This document shows positions 25,777 through 35,829 of a stretch of 64,000 bases of DNA, one piece after another. The notes below the pieces were generated by a model, which had not been told where the DNA came from, did not search any database, and worked only from the letters and a program-made list of their open reading frames with translations. Source of the stretch: JAFMDF01 sp965222705 (GTDB taxonomy: Bacteria; Bacteroidota; Bacteroidia; Chitinophagales; Saprospiraceae). The translations under genes and the position numbers were made by a program. Every line of letters begins with the position of its first letter. Within the stretch, counting starts at the first letter, position 1. The DNA lies in contig CBDCUO010000055.1 in assembly GCA_965222705.1 (NCBI GenBank), forward strand, positions 1 to 64,000, in the 5' to 3' direction.

Positions 25777-26649
25777 TTATTCGATTTTAGCTACTGCGAA
25801 AAGGCTTTCAAAGTCTAATTTGTAATCTTCCATACTTCGGATCTCTTCACCTTTTTTTCCCGTTGCTTGGATTAAGCTGAATCAACCTGTCCAAACCGTA
25901 AACTTTTTTGTTGGTTTGAGCATATACCACTTCAATTAACAGAATAGAATTTTGACCGATTTTACTTCTTGAATGAGAACTTCCCTCTCGCTTGTCCCGT
26001 ACCAAAGTCCGCCAAACATAGATTTTAAATCGTCGTCCGTCATTTCAGTATGTTCTGCAACTTTTGGATTTACCCAACCGTGGATTTGAACCAAAGAGTA
26101 GGGGACAAGTGTTGTTGTGCCGATTGCTCTTGAGATTTTTCTGCACTTGAAGAAAAAACGGACGTGTTTTGATGCATTCTTAAATTGACGGAATTTAAGG
26201 AGGGTTCAGAAGACCAAATTGAACCGGTCCGGTTAGATTTACAGCATCGCCTTTTTCGGTGGAAATTCCTCCAAATAATCTTACATCAACACATTTTTCA
26301 TTACAAATAGTGCTTCGCTGAATTTTTTCTGTTTGGCTTCCTTTGCTGCTTTTTTAGCTGTTTCTAATTCTTCTTTGAAAGTTTTTGTTTTTAAAGTCCT
26401 AAGCCTTGATGCAGATCCGGACTCTTTACCTTCGGCATGAGTTTTATCACCGACGACGTAGATTGTTTCGCCTTTGGAAGAAAGGTAATCTCGGACAAAT
26501 CTTTTCATCCTAACATCACTGACCAAAATCTTTTTGGTTTCTTCATCATAGCGTTGTTCGCCCGTGAATGGGTCGCCGTTGGGTATGTTGTAATTTGTTT
26601 CGTAGAGAAAAAGAATTTCTGATTTCTGATTAATTTTATTTTGAGACAT
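25777..26649 (-). pseudogene. cas7: Cas7 (Csh2 type, type I-B), disrupted by at least five frameshifts
   Basis: The N-terminal 120 residues are in frame (EILFLYETNYNIPNGDPFTG, VSDVRMKRFVRDYL) and match the Cas7/Csh2 family, the crRNA backbone subunit. The rest is recoverable only by shifting frame near 26293, 26217, about 26130, about 25980 and in an A7 tract near 25855. The pieces are VRLFGGISTEKGDAVNLTGP, IGTTTLVPYSLVQIHGW, LKSMFGGLWYGTS, YAQTNKKVYGLDRLIQLNP and EEIRSMEDYKLDFESLF. All sit at or beside short homopolymers. The stop codon is TAA at 25777-25779. Spacing to cas8b is 26 nt. Confidence 0.85.
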
Positions 26650-26675
26650 CGTTTAAATTTTGAGGGTGAAAAAGA

Positions 26676-28639
26676 TTATTCTTCAGAATTGGCTTCTTTT
26701 TTCGGAAGCGGTTTAAAATAACTTTCAAAGAATCCAAAAGCACATTCTTCTTTGTCATATCTTCCTTCGAAAGTTTTGACTTTTTGCGCTAATTCGTAAG
26801 ATTCTTTGAAAGTAAACTTTGATTTATCATGCATAATTAGTTTTTGCTCAATATCATTTTTCAGTTTAATGAAATCGTCGATTGAACTAATCCGCCGAGT
26901 TAGATTTCCCACATAATTTTTTTCAAATGAATTGATTTCAAGAGAAAGATTTTTAGCGAGACTACCTAACAATAAACCAATTTGATAACTGCTTGAATTT
27001 TGTTATTTCCATGAATTTATTGATTTGTGAGTTTTGAATTTTTAAAAGAAATTCGAGGGTCAAATTTTAATAGGTTGAATTACTATCGCCTGCCCTTATC
27101 GAATACTCTACGTTTTGCAAAAAGCAGTTAGAAGCATATCATCATTATGATAGCTGTCGGTATAGATGAGCGGTAATATTTTTAAAATATGGGATTGATA
27201 TTTTGGATTTGCTTTGAAAGCAACTTTACCTGTTTTTATATCTGATTGCGGGCTGCCGAGAATACTGCGAAGCGAATATTCTAATTTCAGCTTGAACAAT
27301 TCTTATCTGTTCTCAAAAATGCTTTTCTCCGTTTCCCGACATCATTTGTAATGTCCTCTATTCTTTGTCGAGTAGATTTAATTTTACTTTTTTCAATTCC
27401 GGAGATTTCTAATAAATCCACATCAGGGGAAGAAGAGCCGCCCTTTTTGCAGAAAATCACATCAAAACTTGTAATGTCTTCTTCATCATTTTTTTCAAAA
27501 ATATCGAATAAAGGATCTGAGTCATCATCATTCTTTTTGTTTTTCTCTTTTATTAAATTTTCGTTGTAACGCTTTTTGACAAACTCCTCAAAATGTTCCG
27601 CCACTAAATTCTCTCCTTTCGGTAAGAGGATGATTTTTATATCTGTTCCTGAAATGATTCTTCTCGGGAGGAATAATCAATTGCGTAGAATAAGTCTTGA
27701 ACTTCCTCATTTGTAAAGGCTTTTGATTTGTATTTACCTTCCGGTTGAAAAGAAGGAAATTGCCAATCATTCTTTTTATCGCCTGAACAAAGGGTTTTGT
27801 ATAAAGTCTTTTTAGAACTAAACCTTCATCGGAGTCTTCTACAAAATCAGCCAACATTTGCTTTGAAATCAATTCAAATTCGTCCTGAAATTCGTACCAA
27901 TGTTTATCGTCCTGAAATTCAAAGTGAAGAAATATATCACCTGAATCAAATTCTAAAATTCGATTTTTTTCTTCTTCTGTCAGTTCGGAGAATTCTGAGG
28001 TGATTCCCCACTTTTTTAGGTGTTGAGTACTTGCTTTTTCATAAATCCTTTTAATCGCGGCAGACTTGATTTCAGAAGTGTTTTCTAAAAAAGATAAAAA
28101 CGACATCTTATATTTTTCAAAAACGAACTGCTCAACTGCTGAGATGTTACTAAGGACTTTTTCGAAAATAGCCAAGTCGTTTTCAATTGATTTTCGAAAA
28201 CTTGTTAATACTTCGCCTTTGTAGTTTTGTACGATATTTTCAAAATCACTTTCTCCTCTGTCGAAAGAACTTTTTCTAAATGCAGGAATAGATTCCGGAT
28301 TGCCTAATCTATAATATCCTCCTTCCGCTTTTTGAATACTTCCGGTTTTAGTCAGTTTTGCTGATTTTGAAAAATAAACATCCCCAAAATGTATTTTACT
28401 AAGCTGTCACTATCTGAGGTTTTGAATCGCAGATAAAAAAGTTTGGATTTTTCATTTTCTGATAATTTTTCTATTTCGTTCCAATTGATTTTATAGTCAT
28501 CCGAAATTGGAATTGAAAAACATGAGTCAATGAATTTGCCCTTCTGCTTTGGGCAGGAATTGACATATTTGAAATTTTTAAGGCTGTCATCAGCAGACCT
28601 TAATTGTTTCCCGATTTTTAAAACTGTATCTAAACTCAT
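26676..28639 (-). pseudogene. cas8b: Cas8b (Csh1 / TM1802 type), disrupted by at least six frameshifts and one stop
   Basis: The large Cascade subunit that reads the PAM. The start MSLDTVLKIGKQLRSADDSL matches Csh1. Further pieces in order are YYRLGNPESIPAFRKSSFDR, AFTNEEVQDLFYAIDYSSR, DIKIILLPKGENLVAEHFEE, FKLKLEYSLRSILG and LGSLAKNLSLEINSFEKNYV. Frame changes are needed near 28382 (four-C run on +), 27793, 27667, 27298, 27114 and 27000. An in-frame TAA lies at 27067-27069. Rejoined, the protein is about 650 residues, normal for the family. The amino acid sequence between lesions looks well preserved, so the damage is recent or artefactual. Confidence 0.85.
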
Positions 28640-28656
28640 TGTCAATTTTTTAAAAT

Positions 28657-29337
28657 TTATTTCAACGCCCCAAATCCAATCCCCGTCGAATGCCCGACCC
28701 CAACTTCCCAAGCAAACTGCACCGCACGCGGATCACCTTCCACAATCACCGGGCAAATCGTTCCTTTGATATCCAAATTTCGGTAGCGCACCTTTTTGAC
28801 AATCGGCTTCGGATAATCTCCGTCGAACGCCACCGATACATCAATGGGCAAATCCAGGCGCAGCAATTTTGATTGTAGGGTCTCCGTCAGAAAGCCGTTA
28901 GATTCTGGGTCGTCGGGGTAGAAGTATTTTTGATGTTTTTCCGTTTCAATATTCTTTTTGATCAACACCGGACTTTGCGCCAAAAATCGATGTCGCTCCC
29001 CAAAATCAGGAGTAGGCATCATCCGTACTTCCTTCACCTGCATACCCCAATTGATATGTTGATCTTTGAAGATGCCGTCCACCGATTTTTTATGCAAATC
29101 GGGTAGGGGAGAACTGATAAACATCTCCGCCCCAAAGGGAAACACCAACCCCGTTTTCTCCTTGTTGATTTTATATTTCGGTCTGCCCAAATGCGTCAGC
29201 CATGAAAGCGAATACAAGGAAATATCGTCATGCAGCTCATTTTCTCCGAGTCACTTATGGAAAGCGCCGACGAGGCTTTGCTGGTAGTTGAACGGGACAG
29301 TTTCTGTATTGCGGGATAATTTTAAATAGATTCGCAT
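28657..29337 (-). pseudogene. cas6: Cas6 crRNA-processing endoribonuclease with an in-frame TGA
   Basis: From ATG at 29337-29335 the protein reads MRIYLKLSRNTETVPFNYQQ, then SLVGAFHK and a TGA at codon 29 (29253-29251). It continues in the same frame with LGENELHDDISLYSLSWL to the end at 28657. Cas6 relatives usually have HxWLG at this place, so TGG to TGA is the simplest lesion. The C terminus has the glycine-rich loop GVGHSTGIGFGALK typical of Cas6. The full length of 226 residues is normal. It is the first gene of the leftward cas operon and cuts pre-crRNA in the repeats. Confidence 0.88.
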
Positions 29338-29590
29338 AGGTTATTGCTTAAAATTGGTTAACAATTAGGGAGTCTGTCCCCATTTACGGAATATTTGCCA
29401 ACAAATATATATTTTTATTAATGTAAATTTTTAATAATTAATTCCATATAATTCTGGATAAAAATGAAACTGAATTTATAAAATAGACTATAATTACTTG
29501 ATTATAAGGGAGTTATTATAATTCAAAAATTCTTGTATTTTTAAATAGCCTTTTGCATTCATGAGGAAGCCTTGATAAAATAACGACAGC
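29338..29590. other. divergent intergenic region upstream of the cas operon
   Basis: 253 bp of very AT-rich DNA between cas6 (leftward) and the broken gene at 29591 (rightward). The cas operon promoter must lie here. No motif is singled out. Confidence 0.45.
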
Positions 29591-31254
29591 ATGCATTCCA
29601 CCCAACTACTGCAACTCCTAAAAATCCTCAATAAACAAGAGCTTAGAAAATTCAGGTCCTACCTCCAATCGAATTACCATAATGAGCATCATGAAGTCTT
29701 TCAGCTATTTCTGGTCCTTAGAAAATATGCCCCAAGGTATCAATCGGTTCGATTGAAGCGAGCTTCCGTCTATCAGCAATTATATGGCTCTCAAGAATAC
29801 AATAACAAAAAGTTGAATAAATTGGCACATCAATTAAAAAAGTGCTTGCAGCGATTTTTAGTTAGTTATGATATTGATCAAAACTCGGACCTACAGAATC
29901 GCTTATTACTGCAAGCCTTAGCGAGAAGGCATCACCCTACTTACGCCAAGCAAAGCAAAAAAGCGATCGCCTCCATTATGCAAAAAGCAACCCATGAAAA
30001 AGATATTTTTGATTATTTATATGGCTTCCAACTGAGTTATAACCTTTGGTCGAATATCAATACCCAAAAAATTGGCAAGCATTCCTTGCTACTAAAATCG
30101 GCCAATGAAAATCTGGATAAATTCTATTGGTTGAATAAGCTTAAAATTATATTGGAACATAAAATCTCCTCTAATATCATTAGGAATCGTTTTGTTATTC
30201 CCCAGGTAGATGAATCGTTACAATTAGTAATTACTTTTCCTCATTTGAAACGGGAGGTGTTGGTAGATCTTTTGCTCCAAGCTATAAAAATGACAGTATC
30301 GAATAAGGTGTCAGACTTCTTTAGTTTGAAAGCGGCCTTTTTTGGTTCCTTTGATCAACTATCTAAAAAAGAGGCAAGAGATATTTTATTAGTCCTCACC
30401 AATTTTTACATTAGTCGATTAGGCAAAGAGGATACTTTTTTTGCTAAAGAAGGATTTGAGTTATCCAAATTTGCCGACGAACAAGGACTATTATTAGAAA
30501 ATAATCGAATCAGAGATCCAATGTTGCATTAGTTGGTTTTTTACGAATCATATTGATTGGACAGGCATCCTTTATCGAAAGGTAGAAGCCCCTTTCTTTC
30601 TCCCAAAGCTCAAGAAATTACTTATACCTATGTGAAAGCCTCTTTTTTATTTCGGCAAAAGAAGTATGATGCTATAGAGTATTCCAATGTTGCATTAGTT
30701 GGTTTTTTTACGAATCATATTGATTGGACAGCATCCTTTATCGAAAGGTATAAGCCCTTTCTTTCTCCCAAAAATCAAGAAATTACTTTATAGCCTATCT
30801 AGTTAGGCAAGGAAGAAATCCTGAAAGCCTCTTTTTTATTTCGGCAAAAGCAGTATGATGCTGCCATTGGATTGTATTAAATTCCATTGAAAATGACTCT
30901 GCTATTACTATTATCACAGGCATCCTTATTAGAACCCTGAAGCTAAGGGCCTTTTTCAATCAATGGGAATTGCAAAATTATGCTTCCGAGAAAGATCAAA
31001 CCTTATTACTTAGTATGACCAATAGCCTAGAAAGACACATTGTTCGGCATAAAAAATTGGCGGCCAATCGGAAGAAAGATTACAGTGCCTTTACTCATTT
31101 CTTGAGGAAAATCATTGTTGTAAACAATGCTATTCGTCCTTTAGGCAAGGTGTTAAAGTTGAAAAAACAATTAGCTCACACCCATTCTGTGGCTCTTCGT
31201 AGCTGGCTCAATGACAAAATACAAATAATGGAAGCTCGCTTATCCTCCAATTGA
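29591..31254 (+). pseudogene. paralogous-family protein of Bacteroidota, unknown function, broken
   Basis: The intact first part (29591-30532, 313 residues) starts LLQLLKILNKQELRKFRSYL and resembles a helical family common in Bacteroidota, often in several copies, that opens with LLKxLxKxEKxFxxYL-like helices. The distal piece (30970-31254) contains YSAFTHFLRKIIVVNN and SVALRSWLNDKIQIMEARL, the usual C-terminal end of that family. Between them the gene is broken by stops and frameshifts in a noisy tandem duplication. No enzymatic motif is present. Function is unknown; it is helical and probably cytosolic. Confidence 0.65.
30524..30870. repeat. imperfect tandem duplication inside the broken gene
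   Basis: A unit starting GTTGCATTAGTTGG (about 30523) reappears at about 30690. Both copies continue through ACGAATCATATTGATTGG, CATCCTTTATCGAAAGG and CCTCTTTTTTATTTCGGC. Copies differ by single-base gains and losses in short runs (six versus seven T, ACAGG versus ACAG, four versus three C) and one internal insertion of about 18 bp. The second copy reads better as protein. The pattern looks like two error-bearing versions of one locus left uncollapsed in assembly, or a recent duplication followed by decay. Confidence 0.7.
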
Positions 31255-31410
31255 AGGATAAGCGACTGCTTTCATCCTATAAATCCACCCAATCGCTAAT
31301 AATAATCCTGGATGAATTAAAAGCCTTTAATTTGGGCATAGGAGTGGCTATTGCCACGGTGGTGACAGGCTGTACTAACATGATAAATTTGGATTGTGAA
31401 TATCCTTTCC

Positions 31411-31572
31411 TCTAAGGGTATGTCTAAAATTTATTTCAAGATGAAAACTAAGGGTTTGCGGTTCTGGCGAAGAAAAAATTTGTGCGTTTAGCAGGCTAAA
31501 TAAACTAATTTTTTTAAAGCCAGGTTCGTAAAATATTGATTTTCAGCCGATAGAAATTTAGACATACTCTAA
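31411..31572. mobile_element. MITE-like element, about 152 bp
   Basis: Terminal inverted repeats TATGTCTAAAATTT (31419-31432) and AAATTTAGACATAC (31554-31567) bound about 152 bp of non-coding DNA. The 5-bp word TCTAA flanks both ends (31411-31415 and 31568-31572), as a target-site duplication would. No transposase is encoded. The left end has two extra G before the repeat. It lies between the broken gene and the WYL regulator gene. No second copy was noticed in the window. Confidence 0.45.
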
Positions 31573-31743
31573 ATCAGGATATTCCGATTAATGAAAATAA
31601 TCAGTGGCGGGAATGATACCTGTTGTATCCTACTACTGATTTTGTGGACAAAACAAAGGTAGGGGTAAGGGTAGGGTGAAATTTGCCCCTGCCCTTGATT
31701 TTTCTAAGAATTTTTGAAATTTTGACTTAGTAATTGGTCATTT

Positions 31744-32647
31744 TTATAGTTTTTTTAAAACTTCCTCCACTTTCTTCCGAATGGCTTCTTTTAGTTCAGG
31801 CGGATTGATAATCTCTACATGACCCGCATTCCCCATAATAAAATTGGTTAGGCCCCAAAAATCAGCATTGACTTTGGTTTGAAAATCAAAAGTATTGGGG
31901 ATTGCGCCGGGTAAAATCGCTCCGAGTGCTTGAGGGAAAGAATCTGCTAAAGCATTATAGGCATACAAATCAAATTGGAGATGAACCATGACTCGATGGT
32001 CGTTGGCAATTCGGAAAACATCGGTGTATTTTGAGTGGTGCTTGGATTCATACTTCCATGCCTGTTCTAGAATTTTCACTCGTTCAATTCGATTGAGTTT
32101 AAAATGTTTAGTTTTCTGTTCTTCAATGTCAAACACCTGAATCATCCCTGCTTCGTGGTTAATGTGAAAGCATTCTACAAGACGGTCACCTGTTTTATTG
32201 CTATTGCTTTTATAATTTTCCAAAATAATGCACTGTTTATTTTTCTTTGCCGATTCCAGTTTATCAATTTTATTCAATTCAGGTCGGCGCAAGGCACGAA
32301 TACCCAACTGTTGAAAATCATAAAGACTTTCCAACTTTTTCAAAATAAAAAGGCTGTCTTTATCATTGCCCAATCTATTCAGGGCATAGGCAATTTTTTT
32401 TTCTATCGGACTCGGTCAAGAATTGCAGGCGTTCTAATTCTTTAAATCCTCTTTCGGGCAGAATAGCACAACGATAATGGGGTTTATCTTGGTGAAAATT
32501 TAGGCCAACCGTTCTAAAGACTTCAATACATTCCGATACTGCGTCTTTGCTCATGCCGAAGTAATCTGCCAACTCTCTGCGGGTAAATTGGTAGGGATGT
32601 GCCAAAATTCTTAGCAATAACCGAATGACCTTTTCACGGGGTGTCAT
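31744..32647 (-). pseudogene. WYL-domain helix-turn-helix regulator, one frameshift
   Basis: The N-terminal part (REKVIRLLLRILAHPYQFTR, then RELADYFGMSKDAVSECIEV) is a winged HTH. The larger part (31744-32373) carries the WYL-type ligand-sensing region and a C-terminal WCX-like end (NAGHVEIINPPELKEAIRKK). The two frames join if one base is removed from a nine-T run at 32394-32402, giving about 300 residues, a normal length. WYL regulators bind nucleic-acid-like or other ligands and are often found near CRISPR and other defence genes. This one lies 2.4 kb upstream of cas6. Confidence 0.8.
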
Positions 32648-32898
32648 AATTATAGAGGATTAAAAGAATAAGAAAAAGGGAGTCAAATAAGGTCGGAAAG
32701 GTATAAAGTGAACATTTGTTTTCATCTTTGTACTAAGTTTGGTTATTAATGGAGCGTGTTTATTTTACTTCTGATATTTTACCTTACTAGATGAAAAAGG
32801 TTTCTTTTTTGTACAAGGAGAGCCGAATTTAATGGCGTAAAGAAAAAATGTCCAATTATTTTTAGCACGCTAAAGCCCGTTGGGCGGATGTTATCTGC

Positions 32899-35376
32899 CT
32901 ACTTTCGTTTTTTTAATTCTTCCAAAAAACGCTCCAGTTCCCGATCATCATAAAAGAGAACTTCTCGGGGCTTGCTGCCTTCGCTGGGGCCAACAATTCC
33001 GAGTGCTTCCATTTGGTCCATAATTCTACCCGCTCGGTTATAGCCTAGCTTTAGACGTCTTTGAATCATAGAAGTAGAGCCATGTTGGTTGGAAACAACC
33101 AGCCGGGCGGCATCTTCAAACATTTCGTCCATTTCAGATAACTTGAATTGACCCGGGGCGGCGTGTTCTTCATCATCTCCATGAAATTCGGGTAAGAAAT
33201 GAGGGACGGGGTATCCTTGTTGGCTGCCGATGAAATCAATGACGCGTTCTACTTCGGGGGTGTCCACGAAAGCACATTGTAATCGGATCGTGTCTCCGCC
33301 GACCGACAAAAGCATATCTCCGCGCCCGACCAATTGCTCTGCACCACTGCCGTCCAGAATGGTTCTGGAATCTATTTTAGAGGTTACTTTAAAGGCGACT
33401 CTTGCTGGGAAGTTAGCTTTGATGACACCGGTAATAATATTTACCGAAGGTCTTTGAGTGGCGATGATTAGATGAATACCAATGGCTCTGGCGAGTTGCG
33501 CCAAACGGCCAATGGGCAGTTCGATTTCTTTCCCTGCGGTCATGATGAGGTCAGCAAATTCGTCAATGACCAAAATAATGAAAGGCAAGAAGCGGTGTCC
33601 TTTTTCCGGGTTCAACTGCCGATTGACAAATTTTTCATTGTACTCGCGAATGTTTCTGGCATGGGCTTTTTTCAATAAGTCGTAACGCTGGTCCATTTCT
33701 ATGCACAAGGAATTGAGCGTATGGACCACTTTATTGGTTTCTGTAGTAATGGGTTCGTCCTGGTTGGGCAAATAGGCTAAGAAGTGGTTTTCCAGTTTGG
33801 CATACGGGAATAATTCTACTTTTTTAGGGTCCACCAAAACGAGTTTTACCTGCGAGGGGTGCTTTTTGTAAAGCAAGGACATGATGATGGTGTTGATCCC
33901 TACGGATTTACCCTGTCCAGTTGCTCCAGCTACGAGTAAATGTGGCATTTTTGTTAAATCGGCTACAAAAACCTCATCCGAAATGGTTTTTCCCAAGGCA
34001 ATAGGCAAATCCATTTTTGCACGCTTAAATTTCTCCGACATCAACACATCTTTCAACGAAACGATTTGCTTTTTCTTATTGGGTACTTCGATGCCGATTG
34101 TGCCCCTACCCGGAATGGGGGCAATGATTCGAATGCCTAGGGCGGCAAGGCTTAAAGCAATGTCGTCTTCCAGGTTTTTGATTTTGGAAATTCGCACTCC
34201 GGGAGCGGGGACAATTTCGTACAGCGTCACAGTGGGGCCAATAGTGGCTCGAATCTTGACGATCTCAATTTTATAGTTGAGTAAGGTTTCTATTATTTGA
34301 TCTTTATTAGCTTCCAGTTCCGCTCGGTCAATTTCCAGTTTTTGCTCGCTGTAATCATTTAGTAGAGCCAGTACGGGGTTTTCATAAGTGGATAAATCTA
34401 GGGTTGGGTCGTAAGGTTCCTGGTGTATTTTGTTTTCTTTTTCTACAGATAAAATGGGCTTGGGCAAAGGATTGGGGCTGATTTCTGGCTCTTCGGGGGG
34501 TGCAGAAGCGGAGGGCTGCTGTATTTCTAGCGTAGCATCTGTGGATAAAATGGTTGGCTTCTTGGACTTTCTTTTTTCTAATAATTCAAAGGCTAATTGA
34601 CCGCCTTTGGATATAGGTTTTGAATTATTATCAGAAGCCTCTTGCACTTCTTTTTCACTTTTATCATCTAGCTTCCTCTCCTGATTGCCGGGGCGCAAAG
34701 TGGGCAAACTAGAAGCAGCAGCAGTGGGCCTTCTTTTTCGATAGCGACCATTGACAATCTCATTGATGTATAATTTAGTCTCATAAACGGCTTTTTTGTA
34801 GGTTAATTCGTTATAATTGGGGTTAAACATCCAAGTAATCATTCCAGCAATGGCGAATATAAAAAGGATGACCATACCGATGGTTCCGACAAAATTGGTC
34901 AGCCAGAGGTTAACGCCTTCCCCAAAAGCCCCGCCCCAGGGAAAGGAAGAGTTGGGTGTAATAAACTCCAACAGCACCGAAAATAATAGCAATAACACAA
35001 CGGAATACCGTAAGGTGCTATAAAATTTTTTTAAAGAAATTCGTTTGATTAAATGCCGACCTAGGTCGGCTAAAAGGAAGATAAATATAAAAGAGGGTAG
35101 CCCGAAACCCCAATAGAAAAACATATTAGAGATGATGGCTCCCAATCGGCCAAGCCAGTTGGCCATTTGCAAATCACTCTGGGTAAATAACTTCCAGGAA
35201 AAGCGCAAGACCCGATCTTGGTCAGTTTGCCAAGTAAACAAATAGGAAGTAAAGGCAATAAATAAGTAGAAAGCAATGAACCAGCAAAAAATTCCCAATA
35301 GTTTGGGGACTCGCTCGTCATTGACACCTAGTTTTAAAGACATTTGTCCTTTCTTCTTCTTCCGTATCGTAGCCAT
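32899..35376 (-). CDS. ftsK: DNA translocase FtsK/SpoIIIE
   Basis: An 825-residue FtsK. Four N-terminal membrane segments (residues about 25-185) are followed by a Pro/Ser-rich linker (about 210-340). The motor domain has Walker A GATGQGKSVGIN (about 480), VDPKKVELFPYAKL and Walker B IILVIDEFADLIM. The C-terminal gamma domain (HGSTSMIQRRLKLGYNRAGR) reads polar DNA sequences. FtsK pumps chromosome ends through the closing septum and activates XerCD at dif. The frame is complete even though genes on both sides carry frameshifts. Confidence 0.96.
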   Translation of the reverse strand: MATIRKKKKGQMSLKLGVNDERVPKLLGIFCWFIAFYLFIAFTSYLFTWQTDQDRVLRFSWKLFTQSDLQMANWLGRLGAIISNMFFYWGFGLPSFIFIFLLADLGRHLIKRISLKKFYSTLRYSVVLLLLFSVLLEFITPNSSFPWGGAFGEGVNLWLTNFVGTIGMVILFIFAIAGMITWMFNPNYNELTYKKAVYETKLYINEIVNGRYRKRRPTAAASSLPTLRPGNQERKLDDKSEKEVQEASDNNSKPISKGGQLAFELLEKRKSKKPTILSTDATLEIQQPSASAPPEEPEISPNPLPKPILSVEKENKIHQEPYDPTLDLSTYENPVLALLNDYSEQKLEIDRAELEANKDQIIETLLNYKIEIVKIRATIGPTVTLYEIVPAPGVRISKIKNLEDDIALSLAALGIRIIAPIPGRGTIGIEVPNKKKQIVSLKDVLMSEKFKRAKMDLPIALGKTISDEVFVADLTKMPHLLVAGATGQGKSVGINTIIMSLLYKKHPSQVKLVLVDPKKVELFPYAKLENHFLAYLPNQDEPITTETNKVVHTLNSLCIEMDQRYDLLKKAHARNIREYNEKFVNRQLNPEKGHRFLPFIILVIDEFADLIMTAGKEIELPIGRLAQLARAIGIHLIIATQRPSVNIITGVIKANFPARVAFKVTSKIDSRTILDGSGAEQLVGRGDMLLSVGGDTIRLQCAFVDTPEVERVIDFIGSQQGYPVPHFLPEFHGDDEEHAAPGQFKLSEMDEMFEDAARLVVSNQHGSTSMIQRRLKLGYNRAGRIMDQMEALGIVGPSEGSKPREVLFYDDRELERFLEELKKRK

Positions 35377-35829
35377 CTAATATATTTATGTAGTCTGGTT
35401 TAGTATGTTTTAGTCTTAATACTACCATTCTCATTAGCTACAAATGTACTCAATATTACTGGGAATTTCGAATTTTGAATCCTGAACTTATAAATAAAAT
35501 AAACAATATGTGTTTTTTAATTTGTAAAAGATACTTTTTGTAAAATAGCGCTCAAGGCTCGATTTATTGTAGGAGTCGCCATAATTTTCTTAACGTGCTT
35601 GGCGAATTTCTCTTGTACTTTGTGGTTAAATTTTGCGCTTGCCTCCTAATGGGCATTGCTCAACTTTAAATTTTAAATTACTCCTCTTTTCTCTTGAATA
35701 AATTAAAATTTGTGAATACCTTCAAGCCTTTGTTTTGGCAGGTGCATATGTTTTCGAATACTATTTTACCATTTGATAAAGCATATCAACATTCTCAATG
35801 CAAACATATAACGTCTAAATTTTATTTAT
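35377..35829. other. intergenic region, 453 bp, no gene recognised
   Basis: AT-rich sequence between divergent ftsK and the AGCS gene. A 62-codon rightward ORF at 35694-35882 overlaps the AGCS start in another frame and shows no protein features. Nothing else was recognised. Confidence 0.4.

Noticed and set aside
29251..29253. TGA in cas6 read as Trp or selenocysteine (recoding)
   Set aside because: TGA is the normal stop of other genes in the window (for example at 5883-5885 and 10131-10133). No selenocysteine insertion structure was seen, and Cas6 has no known selenoprotein form.
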